Shown piece by piece: positions 1 to 6,605 of a stretch of DNA of 10,444 nt. Below the pieces are notes generated by a model that made no database searches, was not told where the DNA came from, and was given only the letters and a program-made list of their open reading frames with translations. The DNA lies in assembly GCA_003024985.2 (NCBI GenBank), contig PXIH01S0009408.1; one strand, 5' to 3'. Origin of the DNA: Euperipatoides rowelli. Its lineage: Eukaryota; Onychophora; Udeonychophora; Euonychophora; Peripatopsidae. How positions within the stretch are numbered: the first letter of the stretch is position 1; each line of letters opens with the position of its first letter. The position numbers were made by a program, and so were the translations under genes.

Positions 1-506
1 ATTGTTGCAACACTTATAGATGTGGCCAGCGAGACCTTCACAATTTTTTTAAGGCAAATAAGAGGTGGCACACTAGACATTTGAAAGTAATAAAATATAC
101 TTCAAGTGATACACTAGTCGGGAAAGGTTCACCATCCCTGTCCTACGTAAACAGCAGCTAAATGAATGTATATTCTCAGCAATTTTGTCAAGATCATTAA
201 ATAACAAATTTATCCTTTTTTTCCACATTCTAGATAATTTCATATAATATTTAATTTAAAATGTATATTTTAAGACTACTTTGTGGAACTACTGTATATT
301 TATGGTGAATGCTTGGCTTTTGTGTAACAAAATATGCAGAAAAAGATTTGAAAAAAAAAAATAGTGTTTTAAGAGTCAAAGTAAAAGAAAAACTATATAC
401 AGTATATACAATATTAGCTCATAGTAATTTGCAATAGATTAGTAAATGATGCTACAGATAAAATGACTGGTAGTTATAACTTGAAAATAATAATAAGACT
501 AACACA

Positions 507-521
507 CACACACTAGGAGAA
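507..521 (+). repeat. Left terminal inverted repeat
   Basis: The sequence cacacactaggagaa is the exact reverse complement of 1175-1189. It follows a short CA run (503-513), which could inflate the outer part of the match; the informative half is ctaggagaa. No clean target-site duplication is visible next to it. Confidence 0.6.
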
Positions 522-565
522 TTTACTTTGAAGAATCTAGGAATTGTACTCCGAAGATAAATACT

Positions 566-595
566 CTTGTGTGTGTCAAAATATTCTAGAGAAAA
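566..595 (+). repeat. Subterminal direct repeat, copy 1
   Basis: This 30-base segment begins cttgtgtgtgtcaaaata and matches 1098-1127 at about 24 of 30 positions in direct orientation. The shared core is tgtgtc-a-aata-tct. It lies just inside the left terminal repeat and partly repeats the terminal motif. Confidence 0.4.
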
Positions 596-723
596 CCAGA
601 CTTCAAAGAGAAATCTTTCATCACTTTCAAAAGTAGACCACAGGTCTACTTATTGAATTCTTTCAAATGTAAAATCTCAGACGATGAGAACACATGACTT
701 GACTTTACTTACTAAAAATACTA

Positions 724-1000
724 ATGGCAGCCACTAAGCGAGCCAACAAAAAGTGGAACGACAATGAAATATCACTATTAATTCAAGAAGTAGAAAAGTA
801 CCCATGTCTGTACAACCAGCACTTGCATGAATATCACGACAAGCCACTATTTATTTTTTTTATTAAAAACGATTCTGCAAGCCATAGGTGTCGTATGTGA
901 TACACCAGGTAAATGGCTTCGATATTTAAAACTGAATCGCCACTGCTTGGAAATTAACAAATCTATTTATTTTCATGCATATATATTTACTACAAATAAT
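724..1000 (+). pseudogene. Broken MADF / Myb-SANT-like DNA-binding domain
   Basis: An ATG at 724 opens a 58-codon frame ending at TGA 898-900. Residues 11-40 fit the MADF (Myb/SANT-like) pattern: a Trp in WNDNE, then LIQEVEKYPCLYNQ and a Y-x-x-K about six residues later, the hallmark LI-x-x-V-x-x-x-P-x-LY core. The fit stops at a T-rich stretch (851-865, with eight T at 854-861). It resumes one frame over at about 869-950 with an alpha-helical segment (AIG, then DTPGKW) resembling the second half of the domain. One frameshift therefore splits the domain, and the frame runs on into AT-rich sequence without further homology. MADF proteins bind DNA and occur both as transcription regulators and as accessory proteins of PIF/Harbinger transposons. 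The flanking inverted repeats favour a transposon origin. I judge it non-functional; an intron or a sequencing slip in the T run are alternatives. Confidence 0.6.
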
Positions 1001-1097
1001 ATACAAATCAATCGATGTAGTAGTCATTGAATGTCACACTCCATTTTGACAGGAATTACACACACAAAGACAAAACTTTCAAATAAAAAAATTTATC

Positions 1098-1127
1098 CTA
1101 GTTTGTGTCAGAATACTCTTGCGAAAA
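1098..1127 (+). repeat. Subterminal direct repeat, copy 2
   Basis: This segment begins ctagtttgtgtcagaata and is the partner of 566-595. Its first half is also a diverged copy of the right terminal repeat (tcctagtttgtgt against tcctagtgtgtg), so the right end carries two nested copies of the end motif about 85 bases apart. Confidence 0.4.
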
Positions 1128-1174
1128 GTTTTGCATCGTTAAAAAAACTGCCAAGTATGAAAACTACGTAGTTT

Positions 1175-1189
1175 TTCTCCTAGTGTGTG
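1175..1189 (-). repeat. Right terminal inverted repeat
   Basis: The sequence ttctcctagtgtgtg pairs perfectly with 507-521 in inverted orientation. The same 14 bases, ttctcctagtgtgt, occur again at 9376-9389, which suggests a dispersed family end rather than chance pairing. Confidence 0.6.
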
Positions 1190-1299
1190 CCTGGTTTTAG
1201 AGATCCTAACATCATGTGAATTAAAAAAAAATTTTTTTAATAAGTAACTTACTGTAAAAAAATATATTTTTTATGTAACATTATCTAAGATAATGAAAT

Positions 1300-1322
1300 G
1301 TATTTTTTTCTTCTTCTTGCAG
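1300..1322 (+). promoter_or_regulatory. TAF8: 3' splice site of the TAF8 terminal exon
   Basis: A nearly pure pyrimidine tract (T run, then three repeats of ttc/ctt) leads to gcag with the AG at 1321-1322. The open frame runs backward through the acceptor by chance as far as an ATG at 1298. That ATG is not a credible start, because the residues it would add are simply the polypyrimidine tract read as Phe and Leu. Confidence 0.8.
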
Positions 1323-1597
1323 TAATAGCTTGCAAGTTTATGCATCATCCATACTTAGAGGCATTATTACCAAAAGATCAAGTTTTTGAGAATGAAGAAG
1401 AATTGATCATTATTCAGAAGAGAAGGCGAGCTGTTGGCTCAGATCTTACAGGGGATGGAAAGACTGAGGAATTGTCACAGGAGTCTCAAGAAGCCGATGA
1501 CATGGACACTAATGGAAATATTAATGACTTGGACTATATTGACAATCCATACCTACGACCTGTCAAGATGCCTAAGAAAAGAAAATTGAAATTTTGA
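1323..1597 (+). CDS. TAF8: TAF8, TFIID subunit 8, C-terminal coding exon (partial gene)
   Basis: TAF8 is a histone-fold subunit of the general transcription factor TFIID. It pairs with TAF10 through an N-terminal histone fold, and its C-terminal part contacts TAF2 and carries the nuclear-localisation signal that brings TAF10 into the nucleus. Only the C-terminal exon is present here, about 91 codons ending at TGA 1595-1597. Three things identify it: an IA-x-x-F segment leading into HPYLEALLP, matching the family PYL-x-ALLP motif; a following acidic, low-complexity linker (Glu/Asp/Ser rich, residues about 20-70); and the terminal box DYIDNPYLRPVK followed by the basic tail MPKKRKLKF. Human TAF8 has the same DNPYLRPVK-basic tail order at its end. 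The histone fold and the proline-rich region must be in upstream exons. The exon is open and undamaged, with codon use more balanced than its surroundings, so it looks functional. Confidence 0.9.
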
Positions 1598-1700
1598 TAC
1601 TAATTTTTATATTTGGTACACTAGTTTAATTTTTTTTATATATTTTAAAACAAATTTATTATATTAAAATACATATTTACTGTATATGCTCAAGACTAGA
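1598..1700 (+). other. TAF8: TAF8 3' UTR with likely polyadenylation signal
   Basis: AT-rich sequence follows the TGA directly. The first plausible polyadenylation hexamer is ATTAAA at 1663-1668, about 66 bases after the stop, with T-rich sequence nearby. The UTR end is inferred; a second ATTAAA near 1840 is an alternative. Confidence 0.5.
1663..1668 (+). terminator. TAF8: Candidate poly(A) signal ATTAAA
   Basis: ATTAAA is the commonest variant of the AATAAA signal. It lies at a sensible distance from the TAF8 stop codon. In DNA this AT-rich the hexamer also occurs by chance, so position is the main support. Confidence 0.4.
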
Positions 1701-1965
1701 AACTTTATTTTTATAAAAAAACATCATTTAAATCTTTCAATACAGAACAATTGAAATATTTAGGAGTTATTGGAGATTGTAACAACAGAAACGTCATGGA
1801 AATATTTTCTTTCCTGTCATTTAATATTTCAGTTATTTATTAAACAAAGTGATACATATCAAAACTTAGATAATAGCTTTGCCCAAATAGGATACGGCTA
1901 CATATGATATGCTGGCGATAAATGATAAGCCATTAAAAAATATGAGAATGAACAATTGAACTCAT
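1701..1965. other. Intergenic or distal 3' UTR, nothing recognised
   Basis: No coding pattern or RNA gene is visible. On the minus strand an AATAAA lies at 1841-1836, which would suit a gene ending at 1966, the weak candidate described for 1966-2112. Confidence 0.4.
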
Positions 1966-2112
1966 TCAATTTTGAATGTCTTCAGAACTCTGACTAGATG
2001 TTACATGAACTTCATTGTTGTTATCAGCCAGAATGAGTTTGAACATATTCGACAAGCACAGAGCAGCAAAACGTCCTTTTGTCTGAAGATCCACAGTAGC
2101 ACTTTTATTTGT
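1966..2112 (-). CDS. Candidate terminal exon of a convergent gene (unrecognised)
   Basis: Reading the minus strand, TTTAACAG (plus 2120-2113) is followed by 48 open codons and a TGA at 1968-1966. The in-frame TAA immediately before the AG would end any longer exon, so the acceptor position is self-consistent. The peptide includes KGRFAALCLSNMFKLILAD and ends in a Ser/Glu-rich tail; I do not recognise it. An AATAAA follows 125 bases downstream at 1841-1836. Against it: the upstream polypyrimidine tract is poor, and open frames of about 50 codons are expected roughly a dozen or more times by chance in 10 kb at this base composition. If real, it would be a gene converging tail to tail with TAF8. 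Confidence 0.2.
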   Translation of the reverse strand, partial: TNKSATVDLQTKGRFAALCLSNMFKLILADNNNEVHVTSSQSSEDIQN

Positions 2113-2166
2113 CTGTTAAATGGTCATAAAGCTCTAAGTTTTCTTTGGTTTATAAAAATCTTCTTT

Positions 2167-2190
2167 GATTGCGATTCTAGAATCGCAATC
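2167..2190. repeat. Perfect 24-bp palindrome
   Basis: The arm gattgcgattct is followed immediately by its reverse complement agaatcgcaatc, with no spacer. It can form a 12-bp cruciform arm or act as a dimeric protein site. It contains two CG dinucleotides, unusual in this AT-rich setting. Flanking bases do not extend the symmetry. Confidence 0.85.
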
Positions 2191-3019
2191 GTAGAATATT
2201 TACAAGAATTTTACCATTTCTTTTCAAAGATTCAAAATTCGTACCTGATTTTAATAGCTTTGTCATTTTATTTTTATATGAGGTTAGTCTTGGGGAATTG
2301 ATGTCATTTTACACTTTTCAAAATGTTTTATGAGAAATCCAGTAGACATCAGAGATATTATTTTTTAAAATAAATTCAATCTCTGAGAAGGAAATTTTTC
2401 ACAATCTTCAGTGATAGAACAATCTATTAAGACCGATCTGCTCAGGAAAATTTTCCAAGTCTAACAAACTCGGAAAAAAAACTTCAAATTTTTGGTCCTG
2501 CCATTAGCCGGTCCTCAATACTCAGCATGTACAGTATATCCTGTGGTCGCCCAACCACAGGCTTTCCAAACTTGTCCAATATATTTGTCTTCAGCAAAAA
2601 GAACTGTCGAATTAGCATCATTAATCACATGATGTAAATTATTTTTATACTGTATGTAATATTTATTTTTCATATTGAAATGCAAAATAATAGTTTAATA
2701 AATGCAATTTTATTAAAAAAAATTTAGGCGATTTTTTTGGATACATTTTATAATCTCATGATATAATTAAGCTTAAATTGCTTTCTCAACATATAAGAAA
2801 CACGATAATTTAACTAATAACATTTTTTTGTTGAGGGGAGAGCAGGGGTGTGGCAAAAGCCATTGGTTTATTTACAACTGCTAATGTACCATTTTTTTCA
2901 ATATGTTTACCCCTGAAGAAGTGAGTTTATTTACAATATTTATAGTTGAATTCCTCACACATTCAGGCATACCGTACTTGAACTTTCCTCCATTAGAAAA
3001 AACAAAATAAACATTTCAA
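2191..3019. other. Gene-free AT-rich stretch with one GC-richer patch
   Basis: Mostly low-complexity AT sequence. The exception is about 2495-2625, visibly richer in G+C and open in two minus-strand frames at once (2515-2673 and 2484-2621). Inside it, 2540-2561 forms a hairpin with 8-bp arms (cctgtggt and accacagg) and a 6-base loop. No family is recognised. A poly-T and GGGG-containing patch at 2822-2850 shows no coding pattern. Confidence 0.4.
2540..2561. repeat. Short GC-rich hairpin
   Basis: The arms cctgtggt (2540-2547) and accacagg (2554-2561) pair perfectly around the loop cgccca. It is the most GC-rich hairpin in the middle of the window and lies in the GC-richer patch. No function is assigned. 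Confidence 0.6.
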
Positions 3020-3057
3020 TATTGAATAGGCCACTCGGAGTATTGAATAGGCCACTC
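3020..3057 (+). repeat. Short tandem duplication, 21-bp period
   Basis: The 17-mer tattgaataggccactc occurs exactly at 3020-3036 and again at 3041-3057, separated by ggag. This is a recent exact duplication. Confidence 0.85.
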
Positions 3058-4310
3058 AAATATCCCTGCAGGGCTATATTTTACTTATTCCATACATACA
3101 GTAAGAGGATTAGAATTTATTAAAATTGACAAGATGCATGAAAACCAGAGACTTGATGTATAGTGAAATACAATTTTTAAAAAAATGTCACTTGAGTCAC
3201 AATAGCAATAAATTTTGTTTTATACTTAAGTTATCTTTATCATAAATCTAAAATCTAAAATCAAATTCATCTTGAAAAAAAATTACCTGGTCTCTGGACA
3301 GATAAACATTTATACAGTATATTCCCCGTCGGGCATTAAAATTTCCAGTTTCAGACATGCTTAAAATCAATGACTAGATATAGTGAATGGGTTAGGACCA
3401 AAATTTGTTTCATTTAAAAAAAAAAAAAAACTATATTGTAAATAATAAGAATGAAGTCAATCTGTATTTAAATTATATAAAATTATTATTGTGAATATAA
3501 TATACTGTAAATATGAAAATCAAAAGATATGCCCTCATTCAAAAGCAAATACTGTAATTTATTAAAATTTCAATATGATAGTTGTTTTTTTTCCCAGAAA
3601 GATAAAAATTTCAGTTTATAAATATTAGACTTTTCTTAATGTTCAGCTGACATCAGAGAGAATAGAAAACACTTACTGTATGTAAAAAAATATTTTATTT
3701 CAATGAAAGTTTAATAACTTTCATATAAAAAGTATATTACATGAATTTTAACACATTTTGAAACAAGTTTACATTGTTAACCAATTAGAATTGAAAGTAA
3801 AAACATTCCACTTTACTAGTTTTATATTTTTTTTAAAAAAACAATTTCGTTGTGAGCTTAAATTTGAACTTTGACAAATAAATTACAGGTATATTATTCA
3901 TTAGTTTTCTTTGAAATATATTGCCACACATCTGAAAAATCAANAAATATAATTGTTAATTTATTTCACATAATTTTGTTTTACAGTATATGTTTGTTTA
4001 AGCCCGTTAAAAAGACAAACATTTTTTTTTTAGTTTCGAATAAGCCCGTTAGATGGCACNATCGGCTTCGGAACATGGTCATATAGGATAACGGACTGTT
4101 ATACTGTATTTATTTATTATCTACTAATTGGTGCTTTTAAATGACAACAGGTTATTTTAAGGTATAATTATTTTCTTAACATGTATTTACGAAAATAATA
4201 CTTCCTAAATGTCGTCGTAGAGAACCGTGGCAGATTGCTGAATCTAATTATCTATTGAAATATTCATACCACTTGAATGTGCTAATTAATTTGTCATTCA
4301 TTATTTGTAA
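3058..4310. other. Gene-free AT-rich stretch
   Basis: Contains A and T homopolymers (for example 3415-3430), several TACAGTATA/ACTGTA motifs (3105, 3312, 3505, 3550, 3675, 3983, 4101) and ambiguous bases at 3944 and 4060. An 11-mer taagcccgtta is repeated at 3999-4009 and 4041-4051 beside a small GC-richer patch ending near 4080. A minus-strand ATG frame at 3358-3287 reads 24 codons into a GTAATT donor-like site, but nothing else supports it. No gene was recognised. Confidence 0.4.
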
Positions 4311-4358
4311 ATTTGTATGCACGTCTTCTGTTATAAAAAGAGGTTCGTGCATACAAAT
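4311..4358. repeat. Hairpin with 13-bp perfect arms
   Basis: The arms atttgtatgcacg (4311-4323) and cgtgcatacaaat (4346-4358) pair perfectly around a 22-base centre that can pair partly further. Total length is 48 nt. It could be the core of a miniature inverted-repeat element or a structured transcript; no flanking duplication was found. Confidence 0.7.
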
Positions 4359-4376
4359 ATTACTATGTTCACATAT

Positions 4377-4399
4377 TAGAGGTGCTGCCCTCTAGTAAA
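4377..4399 (-). promoter_or_regulatory. CTCF-like motif overlapping a small hairpin
   Basis: Read on the minus strand, 4399-4384 is tttactagagggcagc. This agrees at about 12 of 14 positions with the bilaterian CTCF core (CCA-S-Y-AG-R-K-GGC-R-S), missing the two leading C. The same bases contribute to a 6-bp stem, tagagg (4377-4382) with cctcta (4389-4394). Motif resemblance alone is weak evidence of binding. Confidence 0.25.
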
Positions 4400-6022
4400 C
4401 AATTATCTGTATTATTATTTACACTTTATTATCTTATTGTAAGGTAGCATTTAGCTTCCAGTGTTAGAAGCAGGGTTTTATGTTATTTCATCCAGCAATA
4501 ATACAGAATAAATATTTTATTTTTACCTGCCAGTTTTGTTTCTCACTGTTATCTGTCACCCTGTAATGGTTCTGTGAAAGCAGAATTATCATATCTATCC
4601 TGATAGTTAACAACATACTGTACCATGTGCAGTATATGTTTTTTGACCGATTTATTCTTTGCGCAATCTGAAAAATGTCTACAATCTAGACATTGTTGTG
4701 ATGTTATTATCCAATAAGAATCTGTTTTACATAAAAATAGAATGATTTATCAAGTGAGTGGATACTGGTATAAGTTAGTCTTAAAATGAGTACAGTCACT
4801 GTTTTCATTTCAGAGTGATAAATTAGAGTAATTTACCTCAAAGCTTTGAATCTGCATTAGGTCAGATTCCTTTTAAAAAGTATAGCAACTTCATATATGG
4901 CTATTGAGTCTGGGAAATCAAGAAAATAAGTTTTAAAGAATTACTCTTTTAGCAATTGTTACACTCTCTGCTTAATAAAAACATTGTTATTTTAGTCGAT
5001 CATAAAAACTTGCTTTATTCTGAATGGATTTTTAAGTTATAAAAAGTAAATAATTGAAATATTAAAAAAATCCAATTTATTGGCAGATACTTGTCAAATT
5101 GACTTACTTTAAGTGTGAATTGCTATTATTTTCTGGTTGAAGTGTAGAGTAGTAATCAAGTTAAATTTCATATTAGTGATAATGTTACTTAATTGTAAAA
5201 ATTAAAATTTATGATGTTTTCTTGTCATTAAAGAGCACATTAATCTGGGACACATGTTGACACTATCGTCATTTTCCACACAATCACTTCTGATGAAAAA
5301 AAGGTGTCCTGGGGTATTGTACATTAGGATACTTTTTTTTACAATGTTTAGTTTTTTTTTCAAAAATGAAATGCTAAATTAATTTATTTTGAAATTAGGT
5401 CAGTCATTAAAGCTTAGCTCTAAAAATCTGTTAGTTTGATAATCTAATGTCTATTTTAGCATTTTGTTCATTGACTATCAGCTTCTGATGATAGATTTGA
5501 GATAAATGATGAACCTGATATAAGGGCATTAGAAACGACTAGTAGAGTGATATCAGAGGTATATAATCTGACACAAGCAATATCAATATAAATGTGTTAG
5601 TAAAATTCCACACCAAGAAAATTTCAAATATTTTGCAGGTCAGATAAACGTCAAACTGACTCCAAAAGAATTTCTAATTCACTTTTTGTAAAGATCATGG
5701 CAAATTTGTATTCTCTGATGAAGCTATTTCCAATGAAGTAGAGATAAACAATATACTTGTGAAGTTATGGAGGCTAAATATACATTAGATTGCTTAGTGA
5801 AAATCTTTCGCTAGTGGATTTTTAAAAAAAAATTTGTTGACTTTTACTACTATTAGTATTCAATAATATTTAAAGTTTAAAATGTTTTAATATTTTAAAT
5901 GTCTTGAATAATACAACAGACTTTAAAAATAATTTAAATGCACCTTAAACTTGTTTTCTAAAATGCATCAACTCAGAAAACTATATAATTAGTTATTTTT
6001 GCGTTTTTCTATCTAACACATT
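4400..6022. other. Gene-free AT-rich stretch with weak exon-like fragments
   Basis: No recognisable gene. Short open segments flanked by splice-like sequences occur on the minus strand (4527-4571, 4837-4869) and on the plus strand (about 5482-5591, 5640-5790), none with a recognised family. Open frames of 35-50 codons are common by chance here. Otherwise the stretch is AT-rich with scattered homopolymers. Confidence 0.35.
4527..4571 (-). CDS. Candidate 45-nt internal microexon (unrecognised)
   Basis: On the minus strand the stretch is preceded by TTCTGCTTTCACAG, a good polypyrimidine acceptor, and followed by GGCAG then GTAAAAAT, a fair donor. The 45 nt are open in phase 0 and encode NHYRVTDNSEKQNWQ. 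A second phase-0 segment of 33 nt with a GTAAAT donor lies upstream at 4869-4837. The two together would suit a minus-strand gene converging on TAF8, but no homology is recognised and short splice-bounded open segments arise by chance. Confidence 0.2.
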
Positions 6023-6042
6023 CGCGAATTTTTAAATTCGCG
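6023..6042. repeat. Near-perfect palindrome, 9-bp arms
   Basis: The arms cgcgaattt and aaattcgcg flank a 2-base centre. CGCG at both ends is striking in a CpG-poor, AT-rich background. An ambiguous base follows at 6045. Confidence 0.85.
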
Positions 6043-6045
6043 TTN

Positions 6046-6109
6046 ACTTTTTCAAGCAATGTAACTTAACTCAGTTAACTTTTTCAAGCAATGTAACTTA
6101 ACTCAGTTA
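6046..6109 (+). repeat. Exact 32-bp tandem duplication
   Basis: Two identical adjacent 32-bp units, 6046-6077 and 6078-6109, each start actttttcaagcaatg and end aactcagtta. The first unit begins immediately after the ambiguous base at 6045, so the duplication may be real and recent, or an artefact of an assembly join. Confidence 0.9.
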
Positions 6110-6150
6110 AGGAATTTCATTAACTTACCAATCACTGCTAAAATATATAT

Positions 6151-6189
6151 GGGTTCCGTTATATTTTATAAAATATAAAAGGGTTCCGT
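6151..6189 (+). repeat. Direct repeats flanking an 18-bp palindrome
   Basis: The 9-mer gggttccgt occurs at 6151-6159 and 6181-6189. Between them lies the perfect palindrome tatattttataaaatata (6160-6177). The arrangement, repeat-palindrome-repeat with 30-bp spacing, resembles a small footprint or mini-insertion with flanking duplication. Confidence 0.75.
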
Positions 6190-6215
6190 GCTTAAATTTA
6201 ATTGAGAAACACTGA

Positions 6216-6271
6216 TATACAGTATACTGTATAATATAGAGCATACTGTATAATTTACAGTATATACTGTA
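6216..6271. repeat. Two ACTGTA/TACAGT palindromes in tandem
   Basis: The perfect palindromes tatacagtatactgtata (6216-6233) and tacagtatatactgta (6256-6271) lie 22 bases apart with a further half-site at 6243-6250. This is the densest cluster of a motif repeated all over the window. Confidence 0.85.
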
Positions 6272-6367
6272 GATCTTTAAAAAGAGTTTCAATTTTAAAA
6301 TTTTATAACAATATTTTAAATTATTTTCAGTTTTGCTTTATTGCTGCTCCAATTTCCAATGGCGGAA

Positions 6368-6379
6368 GGGGGGGGGGGG
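6368..6379 (+). repeat. 12-base poly-G tract
   Basis: An uninterrupted run of 12 G is the only G homopolymer of note in the window. It directly precedes the hairpin at 6408-6488. Homopolymer length is prone to sequencing error. Confidence 0.85.
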
Positions 6380-6407
6380 AGAGATACCTGAAAGAATCAC
6401 ATTAATA

Positions 6408-6488
6408 ATCTCTCCATTTAGCTTTTTCTCAAAGCTGAGCTCACACACTGTCTGTGTTTGGCATTGAGAAAAATATAAATGGAGAGAT
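6408..6488. repeat. 81-nt hairpin with 25-bp arms
   Basis: Arms 6408-6432 and 6464-6488 pair at 23 of 25 positions; the two mismatches sit together in the middle of the arm. The 31-base centre contains a smaller stem (acaca with tgtgt). Arm length, small internal bulge and loop size are compatible with a microRNA precursor or with a short MITE. No flanking duplication is evident. Which one it is cannot be told from sequence alone. Confidence 0.7.
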
Positions 6489-6605
6489 AAAGACCTGACA
6501 ATTGACCATTGTAGTTATTCTGGCAATCAACACTTCAATGAAGTTTTAATAACCCAGGTCATCATTGTTATTAATGGTAGTGTATATTTTGGTAAATCAA
6601 CAGCG

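Larger units (their letters stand above)
507..1189. mobile_element. Degenerate TIR-flanked DNA transposon remnant carrying a MADF fragment
   Basis: A 15-bp perfect inverted repeat bounds the block: cacacactaggagaa at 507-521 and ttctcctagtgtgtg at 1175-1189. Weaker matches extend the arms to about 503 and 1193. Subterminal copies of the same motif occur inside: 566-595 and 1098-1127 are direct copies matching at about 24 of 30 positions, and 1091-1109 is an inverted relative of the left end. Repeated subterminal motifs of this kind suit transposase binding sites. The interior encodes a broken MADF domain, a type often carried as the second gene of PIF/Harbinger elements. No transposase is visible, and a target-site duplication could not be assigned with certainty, so the superfamily is an inference. 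The block is about 0.68 kb, MITE-sized, and sits in the TAF8 intron. Confidence 0.45.
1..1322 (+). other. TAF8: Last intron of TAF8 (3' part; its 5' end lies before the window)
   Basis: This stretch precedes the TAF8 terminal exon and ends in a strong acceptor: a T/C-rich tract from about 1301 running into TTGCAG at 1317-1322. The first coding base left for the exon is in phase 1, so the split codon is N+TA; leucine (TTA or CTA) fits the family residue before IA. I searched 1-1322 for the preceding TAF8 exon, which should carry the conserved proline-rich FPDPHTY region and the RFMAKTG region, and saw neither. The preceding exon must therefore lie upstream of base 1. Apart from the transposon-like block at 507-1189 the interval is low-complexity AT-rich DNA. 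The assignment as intron follows from the exon call and is an inference. Confidence 0.75.

Noticed and set aside
1-84. Open frame from the window start, including IVATLIDVASETF, reminiscent of a histone-fold or TAF8 segment
   Set aside because: Only about six of 21 positions agree with the TAF8 segment considered, the expected glycine motif is missing, and the only donor (GTGGCA at 65) would give Val, not Leu, at the junction with the exon at 1323.
1298-1322. ATG at 1298 as a start codon
   Set aside because: The added residues are the translated polypyrimidine tract of a splice acceptor.
724-1597. MADF fragment as an upstream coding exon of the same gene as the exon at 1323
   Set aside because: A donor at 909 matches the phase, but TAF8 has no MADF domain, the junction residue would be Val where Leu is expected, and inverted repeats bound the fragment.
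1972-2301. Plus-strand open frame of 109 residues
   Set aside because: It is rich in Phe, Ile and Leu as expected from AT-rich DNA, spans the 24-bp palindrome, and the minus strand of the same region is slightly more protein-like. No family is recognised.
3871-4086. Plus-strand open frame of 71 residues containing two ambiguous bases
   Set aside because: Composition-driven frame with no domain; the ambiguous bases and the T run make it unreliable.
5218-5345. Minus-strand open segment of about 42 codons near two acceptor-like sites
   Set aside because: No matching donor, no recognised family, and the length is within chance expectation.
5473-5815. Plus-strand segments that read like a frame-broken gene (for example DDRFEINDEPDIRALE and GKFVFSDEAISNEVEINN)
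   Set aside because: Two different frames look equally protein-like over the same bases, which shows that the impression is unreliable. No family was recognised, and frames of 35-40 codons are expected dozens of times by chance at this composition.
6115-6135. Perfect minus-strand donor GTAAGT at about 6127-6122
   Set aside because: The nearest acceptor would leave an exon of only about 9 nt, and no coding sequence precedes it.
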